Shown here: positions 51,572-61,669 of the stretch, piece after piece
Numbering within the stretch: position 1 is the stretch's first letter
Layout of the letters: every line of letters starts with the position of its first letter
From: CBDFLD01 sp965249005
GTDB taxonomy: Bacteria; Acidobacteriota; UBA6911
Direction of reading: 5' to 3'
DNA length: 64,000 bases
Assembly (NCBI GenBank): GCA_965249005.1
Contig: CBDFLD010000014.1
Coordinates: 186,001-250,000, forward strand
The notes under the pieces: generated by a model
Databases searched by the model: none
Told to the model about the DNA's origin: nothing
The model's input: the letters and a program-made list of their open reading frames with translations, nothing else
Position numbers and translations under genes: made by a program

Positions 51572-53380
51572 ATGCGATTGACGAAGGAGAACGGTCAGAC
51601 CTTTCACCTGTTTTTGATCAGGCCCACCCACTATGACGACGACGGCTACGTCATCCAATGGATGCGTTCCGCTATCCCGTCAAACTCCTTGGCGACTCTG
51701 AACGGGCTGGCCAAAGACGGTGCCAGACGCGAGATCCTTGGCAGCGATGTGAGGATCGTTATTCACACGCTGGACGAAACCAATGCCCGCATTCGGCCGC
51801 AACACATCGTCCGAGAGATCCGCCGGGACGGTGGCCACGGCTTGGTCTGTCTTGTCGGGGTGCAGTCCAACCAGTTCCCGCGCGCGATGGATCTCGCACG
51901 TCCTCTCCGAGCCGCCGGCGTTGCAGTTTGCATTGGCGGCTTCCACGTCTCGGGTTGTCTGTCCATGCTGCCGGAGATCCCGGACGACATCCGGGAAGCG
52001 CAAAAAATAGGGATTTCCATTTTTGCCGGTGAGGCGGAGGAGGGACGCCTCGATACCGTTCTGAGGGACGCCTATCACGGGGAACTCAAGCCGCTCTACA
52101 ACTTTGTGGCTGATCTCCCGAATTTGGCGGGCGCCGTTACCCCAATCCTGTCGCAAACTCGGGTCAAGCGCACTGCTGGTGCGCCCAGCACCTTCGATGC
52201 CGGGCGGGGATGTCCGTTTCTGTGTTCCTTTTGCACTATCATCAATGTGCAAGGACGCAAATCTCGCGCCCGCAGCGCCGCTGACGTCGAGCACATCATT
52301 CGTGAGAACGTTGCCCAGGGCATTACCCACTTTTTCGTGACCGACGATAATTTCGCGCGCAACAAGGAATGGGAGGCCATCTTCGACCGGCTGAGCGAGC
52401 TGCGTCAAGACGATGGGCTCTCCGTGAATATCACCATCCAGGTCGACACCTTGTGCCACAAAATTCCGCGCTTCATTGACAAAGCCAAACGCGCAGGGGT
52501 CAACAAGGTGTTCATCGGCCTCGAGAACATCAACCCTGAAAGCCTCGTGAACGCCAGGAAGCCCCAGAACCTCATCACAGAATACCGCGCGATGCTGCAA
52601 GCATGGAAGAGCATTGGCGTGATCACGTATGCGGGATATATCATCGGTTTCCCGGCCGACACTCCGGAGAGCATTGTTCGGGATATTCGCATCATCCAGA
52701 AAGAGCTGCCGCTCGACATGCTCGAGTTTTTTATCCTCACTCCGCTCCCAGGCTCGGAGGACCACAAGACCTTGCTGGACAAGGGACAGTGGATGGACCC
52801 CGACATGAACAAGTACGATGTGACCCATCCCACCACCGGCCATGCACGTATGTCGACACAGGAATGGGAACATGCCTATCGGCTCGCCTGGGAAACGTAT
52901 TATACGGTTGAGCATATGGAAACCGTCATGCGCCGCGCAGCGGCCTACGGTATCAGCCCGGGGAAATTCATATTTCTGCTGGTTTGGTTCTACATCAGCA
53001 TCAGCTATGAAAAAGTCCACCCCATGGAAAGCGGGTTCTTCCGGCTCAAGTTTCGAAAAGAGCGCAGACCAGGTCTCCCAATTGAATCCGTACCCGCCTT
53101 CTATGCGCGGTACGGTTGGGAAATTCTCACCAAACACCTCGGAGCGTTACGGCTTGCCTGGAGACTCGGGAGAATACGCCGGCGGATCAAGAAGGATCCC
53201 GAGAAAAAGGCCTACACAGACCTCGCGCTCTCGCCGGTAAACGAGAGCGAGTTCGAGACCTTGGCGCTCTACACCGTGACCGATACGGCGAGGGCCGCCG
53301 TCCAGAAAAAACGCCGCAAGCGCTTCCAAACGGCCCGGGTCAAAACTCCAGATCAGTCGGAGCTGTCGAAGGGCGCGTGA
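51572..53380 (+). CDS. B12-binding-type radical SAM protein
   Basis: A 602-residue enzyme. The N-terminal 170 residues look like a cobalamin-binding-type Rossmann domain ('LVCLVGVQSNQFPRAMDLAR', 'GVAVCIGGFHVSG'). The radical SAM core has 'AGRGCPFLCSFCTIINVQGR' (C-x3-C-x2-C, near 215), 'FVTDDNFARNKEW' and 'VFIGLENINPESLVNARKPQ'. The last 170 residues are basic and helical, as in other enzymes of this group. The substrate is unknown. An in-frame upstream start at 51545 (GTG) is possible. Confidence 0.88.
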   Translation: MRLTKENGQTFHLFLIRPTHYDDDGYVIQWMRSAIPSNSLATLNGLAKDGARREILGSDVRIVIHTLDETNARIRPQHIVREIRRDGGHGLVCLVGVQSNQFPRAMDLARPLRAAGVAVCIGGFHVSGCLSMLPEIPDDIREAQKIGISIFAGEAEEGRLDTVLRDAYHGELKPLYNFVADLPNLAGAVTPILSQTRVKRTAGAPSTFDAGRGCPFLCSFCTIINVQGRKSRARSAADVEHIIRENVAQGITHFFVTDDNFARNKEWEAIFDRLSELRQDDGLSVNITIQVDTLCHKIPRFIDKAKRAGVNKVFIGLENINPESLVNARKPQNLITEYRAMLQAWKSIGVITYAGYIIGFPADTPESIVRDIRIIQKELPLDMLEFFILTPLPGSEDHKTLLDKGQWMDPDMNKYDVTHPTTGHARMSTQEWEHAYRLAWETYYTVEHMETVMRRAAAYGISPGKFIFLLVWFYISISYEKVHPMESGFFRLKFRKERRPGLPIESVPAFYARYGWEILTKHLGALRLAWRLGRIRRRIKKDPEKKAYTDLALSPVNESEFETLALYTVTDTARAAVQKKRRKRFQTARVKTPDQSELSKGA

Positions 53381-53569
53381 CACTCCGGTTCGGAGGCCCC
53401 AGCGACGCTCTCAGCAGGGATAAACTCCTAGAAAGCCACTTATCTTTTCTATCGGTATCCGCGGCTGCCATGGCGAAAAGCCAGGGCCAGCATTCACTTC
53501 GGCCGCCGTTGGGCGCCAACGCCGAGGCTGGCTAACAGTTATCTGGGGTTCTCTGGAAGCGGGGCTATG

Positions 53570-53899
53570 CTATGCGGAGTTTCTCACTTCTGGGCGCTTT
53601 CGTCCCTGGGCAGTCGGATGTGAACTTCTGTAGTCGGCAATATCCATTCCGGTAACGCGCACGCTTGCGGGTAAAGGCGCGTGTGCGGTTTCGTTGCTCA
53701 GATCCATCAGCATCTTCTGATAGCAAAGATCGGGGGCTTCCTGAAACTTCAGGTGGTGATCTTGGAAAAGATGGTTGTCAATTGTCAGGATAATCTGCCG
53801 TACATTCTTGTCGTCCCTGTCCTCGATGCGGAAGACATATTCGCGGTAATTCTTTCTTGGAATCGCACCAAGATACCGCAATTGGGGAATGAGACCCAT
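53570..53899 (-). CDS. Hypothetical protein between two radical SAM genes
   Basis: A 109-residue protein starting MGLIPQLRYLGAIPRKNYRE, with 'GGGAGAATTCC'-type ribosome site before the ATG. It has 'YVFRIEDRDDKNVRQIILTI', which looks like a beta hairpin, and a basic disordered tail. No family was recognised. It is in the same direction as the second radical SAM gene, 109 bases after its stop. Confidence 0.6.
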   Translation of the reverse strand: MGLIPQLRYLGAIPRKNYREYVFRIEDRDDKNVRQIILTIDNHLFQDHHLKFQEAPDLCYQKMLMDLSNETAHAPLPASVRVTGMDIADYRSSHPTAQGRKRPEVRNSA

Positions 53900-54007
53900 G
53901 GAATTCTCCCTTTCTGGGAAAGACAGGGTTAAGAAATGCGAAGCTCGAATGTGCGGATGAGTGCTGTTGGATCCGGAGGGCGAGATTCGTAAGACTAAAG
54001 TATACGC

Positions 54008-55630
54008 CTACCCCGAACCGATTGCCAGTCCCTTTTGCTTTCCTACTGCACCTTGTACTCCATTGAGGCGAACCAGCGCCGGCACCTGCAGCTGCGGTAT
54101 TGGACGAGCGGAAAAGAGATAGCGGCAGGGCTTGGCAAGCCAGCGCGCCCAGCGCGTCGACCTTGCGATCCGCGCGCTGTCGGTGGCTATTCCGGTGTCT
54201 GCATACATCTGCCGGTAGATCTTCGAAATCAAAACGAAGGTCAACCGGCTCCGCAGGGATTTGAGGAACCGGGACCGTTTCCAGATGTAGCCCATGGAAT
54301 AAAAGCGCTCCCAAACAGATTGCGTGCGCAGACGGATTTCCTCGGCAGACATGGCGGGGTGAGGAGAATAGAGTTTTGGGCGAAGGGCCTGCGGGATCAG
54401 CCAGTGCCGGGTAAGCGGGATGCCCTCTATCCGCCTGGGATCGTTTTCCATTAGTTTTTCCCAGCGCCCGAAATCCACCGTTCCAGGGAACGGTGTGAGC
54501 GTGACGAATTGTGCAAACGTGAGACCGGCACTTTGGGCAACTTCGACAGTAGCATCGAAGGTCTCCGGCCGGTCGCTGGGCAGGCCGAAGATGAACGAAC
54601 CCAATATGTGTATGCCATGCTTTCGGAACGTCTTTAGGCGATCAACCAGGCCCTGTCCCGACAGATTGAACTCCTTGTAGACGTCTTTGAGCCCCTCTGG
54701 CGTCACGGATTCAACCCCAACCAGTGCCCCCTTGATGTTCGCCTCTCGCATCGCGTCGAGAAAGGCCGGATCCTCCGCCGCCTCCATTGTAATCTGGGTG
54801 AAAAAAACCGTGTCCGAAGGAAGTTGGGCTAGCCGAGCCATCAGCTCGAAGCGTTCTGCGCGCATGGCGCTCAGCTCCTCGATGTGACGGGGGTCGCCTC
54901 GTCGGGAGGCCTGCTGGAGGTCGGTGAGGGTGACGGGATAGAAGTTATCATCTGCCAGCGCCACGTATCGAAACCCGAGCCGTCGCAACTCGACAATCTC
55001 TTCTACTACCGCGTCTGATGTGTGCTGACGGGGAGTCTGCCCATCTGTCCGCCAAACCGAACAGAAGGAGCAATGCTTCGGACACCCACGGACGGTCTGT
55101 ACCGAAGCCCACATATAACGGTGGCGCGGCACGAGATCCCAGCGCGCTCGAGCAAAATCAGACGCGCCGACCCGTCCACCAGAGTATACGGACTCGGGAG
55201 CTCCCCTGTGACAATCCCTCAGAGCAGTCGCCCATATGATGTCGCCATCTCCCTGGACTACTGCATGTGCCCTTCCAACGCTGTGCGATTCCTCCGGATA
55301 GAGTGTCGCATGAATTCCGCCGAACACCACGGAGGCGCCACGCTGCCGCGCCAGTCTGCCAATTTCATATCCGCGCAACGCATTACCGGAGTGTATTCCT
55401 ATGCCCACGATATCTCCACGCTTGATGCTCCGCGGATCCAGAGGAACGAGCATTTCATCGACGATTTTGGGGTCGCCAAAAGACGCCGGCGTGGCGCCTG
55501 CGAGAACATACAGCCAGCGCGGGGTAATGACAGAAGTGCCAAAGGAAAGATGACTTGGGTTGACGAGGTGGACTGTCATGGGCGCTGCCCCAGACTGGAA
55601 ATTGTTTGCACGGGACATCGGCTGCGACAT
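54008..55630 (-). CDS. B12-binding-type radical SAM protein, second
   Basis: A 540-residue enzyme. The N-terminal domain ('IVGIGIHSGNALRGYEIGRL', 'GASVVFGGIHATLYPEE') resembles a cobalamin-binding fold. The radical SAM cluster motif is 'VRGCPKHCSFCSVWRTDG' (C-x3-C-x2-C, near 183), followed by 'YVALADDNFYPVTLTDL' and 'IKGALVGVESVTPEGLKDVY'. The C-terminal about 120 residues are basic and helical. It is related in layout to the plus-strand enzyme at 51572 but is not a close copy. Confidence 0.88.
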   Translation of the reverse strand: MSQPMSRANNFQSGAAPMTVHLVNPSHLSFGTSVITPRWLYVLAGATPASFGDPKIVDEMLVPLDPRSIKRGDIVGIGIHSGNALRGYEIGRLARQRGASVVFGGIHATLYPEESHSVGRAHAVVQGDGDIIWATALRDCHRGAPESVYSGGRVGASDFARARWDLVPRHRYMWASVQTVRGCPKHCSFCSVWRTDGQTPRQHTSDAVVEEIVELRRLGFRYVALADDNFYPVTLTDLQQASRRGDPRHIEELSAMRAERFELMARLAQLPSDTVFFTQITMEAAEDPAFLDAMREANIKGALVGVESVTPEGLKDVYKEFNLSGQGLVDRLKTFRKHGIHILGSFIFGLPSDRPETFDATVEVAQSAGLTFAQFVTLTPFPGTVDFGRWEKLMENDPRRIEGIPLTRHWLIPQALRPKLYSPHPAMSAEEIRLRTQSVWERFYSMGYIWKRSRFLKSLRSRLTFVLISKIYRQMYADTGIATDSARIARSTRWARWLAKPCRYLFSARPIPQLQVPALVRLNGVQGAVGKQKGLAIGSG

Positions 55631-55804
55631 TTCATGTTTGACTCTTTCCTAACATTTAGGCTCGACACAAATAGCGGTGTGTTTCTTAGCTAGACGCCCG
55701 AGTGTGGACTGCCATTCTACTCGCGGACGTATCCGCTTGTCCAATCAGTATTGCGCTCTCGTGTGTCCCATACTGCTCGTGAGGTGATTCGCTTGCCTGG
55801 ATTG

Positions 55805-57070
55805 TCATCCTTCAACGACGATCGACAGTCGTTCAATCGCGGCATGGCCCGATTTTCGGAACGGGCGCGGTAGCGGCTGGGCTATGCCATTTGCGTCGAT
55901 GGTGCGGCTGCGGAACGTGTACTCGCCCGCGGGAACGCCCGGCAGCACCGCGGCCCAATGAGCGATGGTGCAACGCATCGGCCAGGTCTTCGGCCGGCCC
56001 GTTTCCGGTTCGAAACCAATGGTGGGATTGGGGATGCGGTTGTCGGAGATATCGCCTCCCCAGACCTTCGGAGCAGGGAGGATCTTGGCGTCGCGCCAGG
56101 GGGCCTGAGCATAGTACGGGTCTGCTGCCGGGAGTTCGTCCTTGTCGTTGTGCATCCACACCTGGACGTTCTTGAGTCCCGAGATTCCGGCCTGGGCGTA
56201 GCCAGTGATCGGGATTGGCTGATGCGGCCTGGCTCGCTCGGGAATGGAAAGCGTCGCACAGAACGTTTTCAATGGGCTGTCCACGTCGTTGTCTTGCTCG
56301 CCATAGGTGTCGTTGGCGTGCGCGAGATTGGAAAGGAATACGTGGGTGAGCCATTTGATGGATTTGAAGCCGTAGCCTTCGGGAAAGACGATGCGGACCG
56401 GTCCTCCGCGTTCGGGCGTCAGCCATCGACCGTTCAGTTTGTAGCAGAGAATGACGGGCGGCAAGTCGAAAGGATCCTCGAGAACGCGGCCGATGGGCAG
56501 AGAGCTGCGAAACATCTGCTTGGGGTCGTCGTTGTGGTAGCCGTGGTAGAACACGCGGCGCAGCTTCGCGCTTGGCTGCGTGCGCCAAATCACCGTTTGC
56601 AGCGGGACCCCTTCCCAGATACCGTTCCCCAGCGGCGGACCGATGTTCAAGCACGTCATGATCTTGGGGAAACGGACCGCGTTTGTCTCGGCGAGTTGCA
56701 TCAAACCCTGAAAATCGAGAGCAGTGTTTCGCTCCTGCGTGAATGGACGTCGGACCTTCGCCGGGTTGTCTGGATCGCTGATGACTTCAAGCTTCCACGT
56801 CTCGCGGGTCAGGCCAACCTCCCTGCGCTTTTCGATCGGCAGCAAGTGCGGTTTGGGGTTCCCGCGCGATACATCTCGGAAGTCGTCCGGGCGCGTCAAC
56901 CAGGTTTCAAGGGTGTCGAGCGCCTTCTGGGTTCGGGGGTCGCGCTTTCGGCTTTGCGGCAGAACCGGTTTTGCACCGAACGCGGCCAGCCCGACCGTGC
57001 CGCAGAAAAGGAAGTGGCGGCGTGTGAGGGTTGCGTGTTCCCTGAGGAAGTTCGCCAGTTTGGAGTTCAT
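55805..57070 (-). CDS. Tat-exported sulfite oxidase-like molybdopterin protein
   Basis: A 421-residue protein with a Tat signal ('LTRRHFLFCGTVGLAAFG'). The molybdopterin domain has 'IMTCLNIGPPLGNGIWEGVP' (near residue 136), with the likely Mo-binding Cys, and 'RGGPVRIVFPEGYGFKSIKW' (near 235), characteristic of the sulfite oxidase/YedY group. A C-terminal Ig-like dimerisation domain follows ('IPITGYAQAGISGLKNVQVW'). It would oxidise sulfite or a related substrate in the periplasm, and could link to sulfatase-released sulfur, which is speculation. The start at 57070 excludes an unlikely upstream extension to 57166. Confidence 0.87.
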   Translation of the reverse strand: MNSKLANFLREHATLTRRHFLFCGTVGLAAFGAKPVLPQSRKRDPRTQKALDTLETWLTRPDDFRDVSRGNPKPHLLPIEKRREVGLTRETWKLEVISDPDNPAKVRRPFTQERNTALDFQGLMQLAETNAVRFPKIMTCLNIGPPLGNGIWEGVPLQTVIWRTQPSAKLRRVFYHGYHNDDPKQMFRSSLPIGRVLEDPFDLPPVILCYKLNGRWLTPERGGPVRIVFPEGYGFKSIKWLTHVFLSNLAHANDTYGEQDNDVDSPLKTFCATLSIPERARPHQPIPITGYAQAGISGLKNVQVWMHNDKDELPAADPYYAQAPWRDAKILPAPKVWGGDISDNRIPNPTIGFEPETGRPKTWPMRCTIAHWAAVLPGVPAGEYTFRSRTIDANGIAQPLPRPFRKSGHAAIERLSIVVEG

Positions 57071-57242
57071 TCGTGGATTCTCCGTTATCTGTCTTGGTTG
57101 CCAACCGAAAGCCGGGAACCCGTCGCTAGTGGCGTGTAACAGTTGAATTGCTATTACGTGTTGCACACTGTCGTACGCATGGAAGCACGTTCAACGGAGC
57201 TAATCAACGAATCATTACTACGAATTCACGTGTTACAGGCCA

Positions 57243-59933
57243 CTAGTGAGGCGCTAACTCACGCAACACGGAGCGATACCGGTCAGTCTTTTCTTCATCT
57301 TCCAGGGCCTCGTACAGTTCGACCAGATGGCGCAGCGTGCGTTTGGTGTCGCGCGCCTGCTTGCCTCGTCCGGTACGAAGGACTTCGTAGCTCTCCAGAA
57401 GGAAGGACTCGGCCTCGCCGTATGCGCCGGTCCGAGTCCGTTGCGCTCCGAGCCAGCTTTTGGTGTCGGCTGTGGTCCGGTGGTTCTTCTGGTAAACCTC
57501 CAGATGGATGTCCAAGGCTTCACTCAGCGGATCGCCGGCTTGCGCGGGATTGCCGCTCAGAAGATGAACCGATCCCAGGCCCACGAGAGCCGTGGCCACG
57601 TCGATATGACGGTCCCCCAGAGTCTGCTTCGCTAACGTGGACGCCTCTTGGTACAGAGCCAAGGCTCGCTCATAGTTTCCTCGCTCTTTTTCCAGAGCGG
57701 CCATAGCGATGAGAGTGCGCGCAATGTCAGGATGCGTCTCGCCGACTGTCGTCCGGTACACGCGCAGCGCATTTCTGAGGAGGTCTTCGGCCTCTTCCAG
57801 TTTCCCCGCACTCTCGAGGGTTCGGGCAAGGTTCATCATGACGGTGGCCACGGAAGGGTGGCTCTCTCCATGAATTCTTTGGAATTGGGCCAGAGAGGAG
57901 CGATAGGCAGTCTCGGCCTCTTCAAGGTCGCCTTTCCTTTGAAGTAGACTCGCCAGGTTGTTCAGTCCCGCCGCAATGCGGGGATGCTGGTCACCGTAAA
58001 GTTTGCGGTTGATCTCCTCGGTCTTCCGCAACAAAGCCTCCGCTTCCTCGAGATTCCCAGTATGGCGCAAGACAATTGCCAGGTTGTTCATCATTGCGGC
58101 GACGATGGGGTGATCCGGCCCATGAACCCGCTCCATTCTCGGCAGAGCATCCCGGTAGAGCCGTTCCGCCTCCTCGAACTTGCTCTGTTCCTTGAGGGAG
58201 TTTGCGAGGTTGCTCACCGTTCCCAAAAGCTCGGGGTCGTCGGGTTCCAGGAGCTCGCGCCTCATGGAAAGCGCCTGGCGCAGCAACGCCTCGCCCTCGG
58301 CCGGATCGCCTTTGTCCGCGACGACCAGCGCCAGATTGTTCAGAGAGCGAGCGACGCCAAGGTGTTTACTCCCATACAGCTCCGTTCTCATCTTCAGAGA
58401 CTTCCGGAAGAGCTCTTCGGCCTCATCCAGGCGACCGCGGTCTTGAAGAATCGAGGCCAGGCCGGAAAGAGAGCCTGCTAGATCAGGATGAGGATTGGGC
58501 AAGTGCCTCGACAGAAGCTTGTGCGCTCCCTCCAGGAGCTCGAGAGATTCATCTAGGAACCCAAGGCTCCGGTAGACGTTTCCCATCGTTGCCATCAAGC
58601 GAGCCTTCACCAGAGGCTGGTTCGCGAGCTCGGTCGAGACCTCCTCCGCTCCACGGTCGAGGATTTCCCTCGCCGTGATCGTGTTACCCCTTGCCTCGCT
58701 TGGATCCGATACCTTGAAGAGCCCCTGGAGGAACTCCGAAACCTGGCGTGCTGTCTCGGCTTCCTGGTTGGCTCGATCGCGCTCGGTTGCGATTCGGCCC
58801 GCCAGGACTGTCATCGTGATGGCAACGGCCACGAGAAGGAGAATAAACGCCGCGCTGGCGGCGACCGCCGCTCGATGCCGCTGTACGAACTTCCGCATGC
58901 GGTAGAGGGCGCCGGGCGGCCCGGCCGCCACTGGCTCGTCGGCGAGGTGATGGCCGATGTCGGCAGCCAGATCCGCCGGGGAGCCATAGCGCCTCGTCCG
59001 GTCCTTCTCCAGCGCCTTCATGGTGATCCAATCGAGATCGCCGCGGAGGTAGCGTGTCAACGACTCCGGTTCTGCGCGGCGAGCCTGCGCGATGTCCGTT
59101 TTTGCCTCACCCAGCTTGGAAGCGCGAGTACTCGGGCGAGAAGGCTGATCTTCGCGAATGAGTCGGCGAATCTCTTCGAACCCCGCCACGCGAACCCGCC
59201 CCGCATCGAAAACTTGCACGCCGACGAGCAGCTCGTAGAGAACGGCGCCCAGCGAGTACACGTCGGACCGGGTGTCGATGTCGAGATTCGACATATCCGC
59301 CTGTTCGGGTGACATGTACTCGGGCGTTCCCACCCATTGACCAAACTGCGTGAAGAGGGTGTGTTCGGTGAGTTTCTGCTGGGTTGCCTTGGCGATTCCG
59401 AAATCGATCAGCTTCGGCACCGGCCTGTCGTCTTCAACCTTGACCAGGATGTTCGACGGCTTGATGTCCCGATGGATGATGGCCTTTTGGTGGGCGTGCT
59501 GGACCCCGTCGCAGACTTGCGTGAACAGCTCGAGACGCTGCCGGTTCGAGAGCCGGTGTCTGTCGCAATATTCCGTGATGGGCAATCCCCGGACGAGCTC
59601 CATCACGAAATAAGGACGTCCCTCCTCGGTGGCGCCGGCGTCGTACACACGGGCGATGTTCGGATGGTTCATGAGAGCCAGCGCCTGACGCTCCGACTCG
59701 AAACGGGCGACAACCTGTTTCGTGTCCATCCCGAATTTGATCAGCTTCAGTGCAACCTGGCGGCGGATCGGTTTTTCCTGCTCGGCCTCGAAGACCTCGC
59801 CCATGCCGCCTTCGCCTATTTGTTGCAGAATCTTGTAATTGCCGATCCTTTCCGGAGCTTGAAGGCTCGGCACATCGATCGTGCGTGCTTGGAACTCTTG
59901 GGGCGGAGTGTCTCGAGGCTCGTCCGGCGGCAT
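57243..59933 (-). CDS. Membrane Ser/Thr protein kinase with C-terminal TPR array
   Basis: An 896-residue PknB-type kinase. P-loop 'GEGGMGEVFEAE' (from residue 40), Lys 63 in 'ALKLIKFG', catalytic loop 'HRDIKPSN' (Asp 156), 'LIDFGIAKA' (DFG 177-179) and 'VGTPEYMSPEQ' are all intact. One membrane helix lies near residues 355-380 ('AAFILLLVAVAITMTVLAG'). The rest is about ten TPR-like repeats with alternating 'LA.VL...GKLEEAE' motifs (near 415-880), which would bind partners. Such kinases are abundant in Acidobacteriota and relatives. If the kinase is cytoplasmic, the TPR part lies outside. Confidence 0.93.
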   Translation of the reverse strand: MPPDEPRDTPPQEFQARTIDVPSLQAPERIGNYKILQQIGEGGMGEVFEAEQEKPIRRQVALKLIKFGMDTKQVVARFESERQALALMNHPNIARVYDAGATEEGRPYFVMELVRGLPITEYCDRHRLSNRQRLELFTQVCDGVQHAHQKAIIHRDIKPSNILVKVEDDRPVPKLIDFGIAKATQQKLTEHTLFTQFGQWVGTPEYMSPEQADMSNLDIDTRSDVYSLGAVLYELLVGVQVFDAGRVRVAGFEEIRRLIREDQPSRPSTRASKLGEAKTDIAQARRAEPESLTRYLRGDLDWITMKALEKDRTRRYGSPADLAADIGHHLADEPVAAGPPGALYRMRKFVQRHRAAVAASAAFILLLVAVAITMTVLAGRIATERDRANQEAETARQVSEFLQGLFKVSDPSEARGNTITAREILDRGAEEVSTELANQPLVKARLMATMGNVYRSLGFLDESLELLEGAHKLLSRHLPNPHPDLAGSLSGLASILQDRGRLDEAEELFRKSLKMRTELYGSKHLGVARSLNNLALVVADKGDPAEGEALLRQALSMRRELLEPDDPELLGTVSNLANSLKEQSKFEEAERLYRDALPRMERVHGPDHPIVAAMMNNLAIVLRHTGNLEEAEALLRKTEEINRKLYGDQHPRIAAGLNNLASLLQRKGDLEEAETAYRSSLAQFQRIHGESHPSVATVMMNLARTLESAGKLEEAEDLLRNALRVYRTTVGETHPDIARTLIAMAALEKERGNYERALALYQEASTLAKQTLGDRHIDVATALVGLGSVHLLSGNPAQAGDPLSEALDIHLEVYQKNHRTTADTKSWLGAQRTRTGAYGEAESFLLESYEVLRTGRGKQARDTKRTLRHLVELYEALEDEEKTDRYRSVLRELAPH

Positions 59934-60078
59934 AATTTCGTTGTCCGAGCAATTCCCGTATTTGCGAACAGCGGCACCAAGGGTTCGATGCCCGCGGAAA
60001 GAATAGCAAAGCGCAGGAACTATTTGGAGGGATTAGACTCTCGCGATGGTTTCGTGGCAGGTCCCCCCGCCGGCGCCG

Positions 60079-61077
60079 TCAGCGAATGGCCAAAGGCCGT
60101 GCCGGAGAGCCGGTGGCACCCTTGAAACGGATGGGTGTCACGACGAAAAGAAACTCCGAGGCACTGTCGCTGGCCAGCTCTTCCAGATTCATATTCTCGA
60201 GATTCCAGACACCGTTTTTCATGATCAGCTCTTGATGTACGGGGAAAGCGAGTTCGGGGTCTGGATTCGGAACTACCTCGGTGGTCCAGCTATCGGACCC
60301 GACCATCGAAGCTTTCTTTTCGATCACCCAGCCAGCGACCTGCAGTCCAATGCCTGGTGGATCGGTATTGTATTCCTCGGCTTTGCGCCAGAGTTTCGCC
60401 CACCCGTAGCGGAACAGCAGCGCATCACCGCTCTTGATGGAAGATTCCGGGATTCCTTGCTTGCGGAGCGCACCGCGGACATCCGCCACCGTGACCTCGT
60501 AGCCATGGGGCAACATTTCTCTTCCCTTGTATCCGGCGATGTCGATGAGAATTCCCCGGGTGATGATCGGTTTGAGATTTTCGATCCCGAGTTTCTCGAG
60601 TCCGTAGCCACCGCCCATTTCGTCCTTGGTCACGCCGTTGTAGAAGACAAACTGCTTGCTGCCGTCGGACATCTCTACCTGTTGCCCGATGTGTCCCGGC
60701 CCGTCAAATTGAGTGCCCACCTGACCGATTTCCGCACAAAGGAACTCATCGTGCCCTACGATTCGGTTCTTGCCGGTTGGGCTGTTTGATGGCCATCCTG
60801 GAATCACCATGGCATAAGTTCTCTCACCATAGAGCGGCATGCCACGCTCGTATATTTGACCGACCTCGTACACTTGGCCGGTCTTCACGAGTTGCATCGC
60901 TTCGAGTATCTTGGCGGGCGTGATCCAGTTCGATCCTCCGGCCTGATCGGCGGCGCCCCAGATCGGATGCGGCCACCACGGGCCTTTATCCCTTGTTTGA
61001 CAAAAGACAGAGTTTGGCAGCGCCGCAAGCGTTGCTGCCAGGAAGCTGCCGAGAATCTTGCTCCGATATTTCACCAT
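60079..61077 (-). CDS. Secreted cyclase-family (kynurenine formamidase-like) hydrolase
   Basis: A 332-residue protein with a signal peptide (MVKYRSKILGSFLAATLAAL to about residue 25). The metal motif appears as 'QVGTQFDGPGHIGQQ' (near residue 118); the family consensus is H-x-G-T-H-x-D-x-P-x-H, so the first two His are replaced by Gln here, with Asp and last His kept. 'ITRGILIDIAGYKG' and 'SGDALLFRYGWAKLW' (near 215) fit the family. Substrate is unknown. The variant motif is shared by a known secreted subgroup, as far as I recall. Confidence 0.8.
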   Translation of the reverse strand: MVKYRSKILGSFLAATLAALPNSVFCQTRDKGPWWPHPIWGAADQAGGSNWITPAKILEAMQLVKTGQVYEVGQIYERGMPLYGERTYAMVIPGWPSNSPTGKNRIVGHDEFLCAEIGQVGTQFDGPGHIGQQVEMSDGSKQFVFYNGVTKDEMGGGYGLEKLGIENLKPIITRGILIDIAGYKGREMLPHGYEVTVADVRGALRKQGIPESSIKSGDALLFRYGWAKLWRKAEEYNTDPPGIGLQVAGWVIEKKASMVGSDSWTTEVVPNPDPELAFPVHQELIMKNGVWNLENMNLEELASDSASEFLFVVTPIRFKGATGSPARPLAIR

Positions 61078-61255
61078 ACCCTCCCCCTTTTGGCGGCACA
61101 GCTCCGCCGTGCACGGTGTTGCACTTCGTTATCCCTTGGCAATCCGGGATCCATTGCATGCGGCATCGAGTCATAAATCCTAGACCGTGGGAGTATTCCA
61201 GACAATCGTAAACTTCTGGTGCGAAAGCTAAAGGGCTTTGCACAGGAATGCCGAT

Positions 61256-61669
61256 ATGTCCCTGGGGAAAAGGATGAGCTCGATCAAGTTTTTTGGTGCC
61301 TATCTCGTAGAGCAGGGCCTGGTGAGTAGAGAGCAGGTGTGCAACGCGCTCGACCAGCAGTACGCTCGCCGAACGCCTATTGGCGTTATTGCCCTTCGCG
61401 AAGGGGTCCTATCGGTCAAAGGATTGTCGGAGATCCTGTCTTGGCAGAATGACAGCGATCTGCGCTTCGGAGAGACAGCCGTCCAGCTAGGGCACCTGCA
61501 GCGCGAAGAATTCACACGCCTCATCAATATCCAGGCCGCGGAGACTCCTCCTATCGGAGAGGTTCTGGTCGACATGGGGATCCTCGATCGCGAGACCCTG
61601 GAGGCGGCGCTGGATGAGTACGACGCACGCCACTTCCCAAAAACTCATCCGGTGGTCCAAAGAGTCTGA
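61256..61669 (+). CDS. Protein with MshEN/GspE-N-like repeats
   Basis: A 137-residue protein starting MSLGKRMSSIKFFGAYLVEQ. It has three related units of about 40-45 residues: 'FGAYLVEQGLVSREQVCNAL', 'FGETAVQLGHLQREEFTRL' and 'IGEVLVDMGILDRETLEAAL'. This is the pattern of the GspE/MshEN domains, some of which bind cyclic di-GMP. There is no attached ATPase. An upstream in-frame start at 61238 is possible. Confidence 0.65.
   Translation: MSLGKRMSSIKFFGAYLVEQGLVSREQVCNALDQQYARRTPIGVIALREGVLSVKGLSEILSWQNDSDLRFGETAVQLGHLQREEFTRLINIQAAETPPIGEVLVDMGILDRETLEAALDEYDARHFPKTHPVVQRV

Noticed and set aside
51680..53137. 485-codon minus-strand ORF
   Set aside because: Shadow of the radical SAM gene on the other strand, which has clear catalytic motifs.
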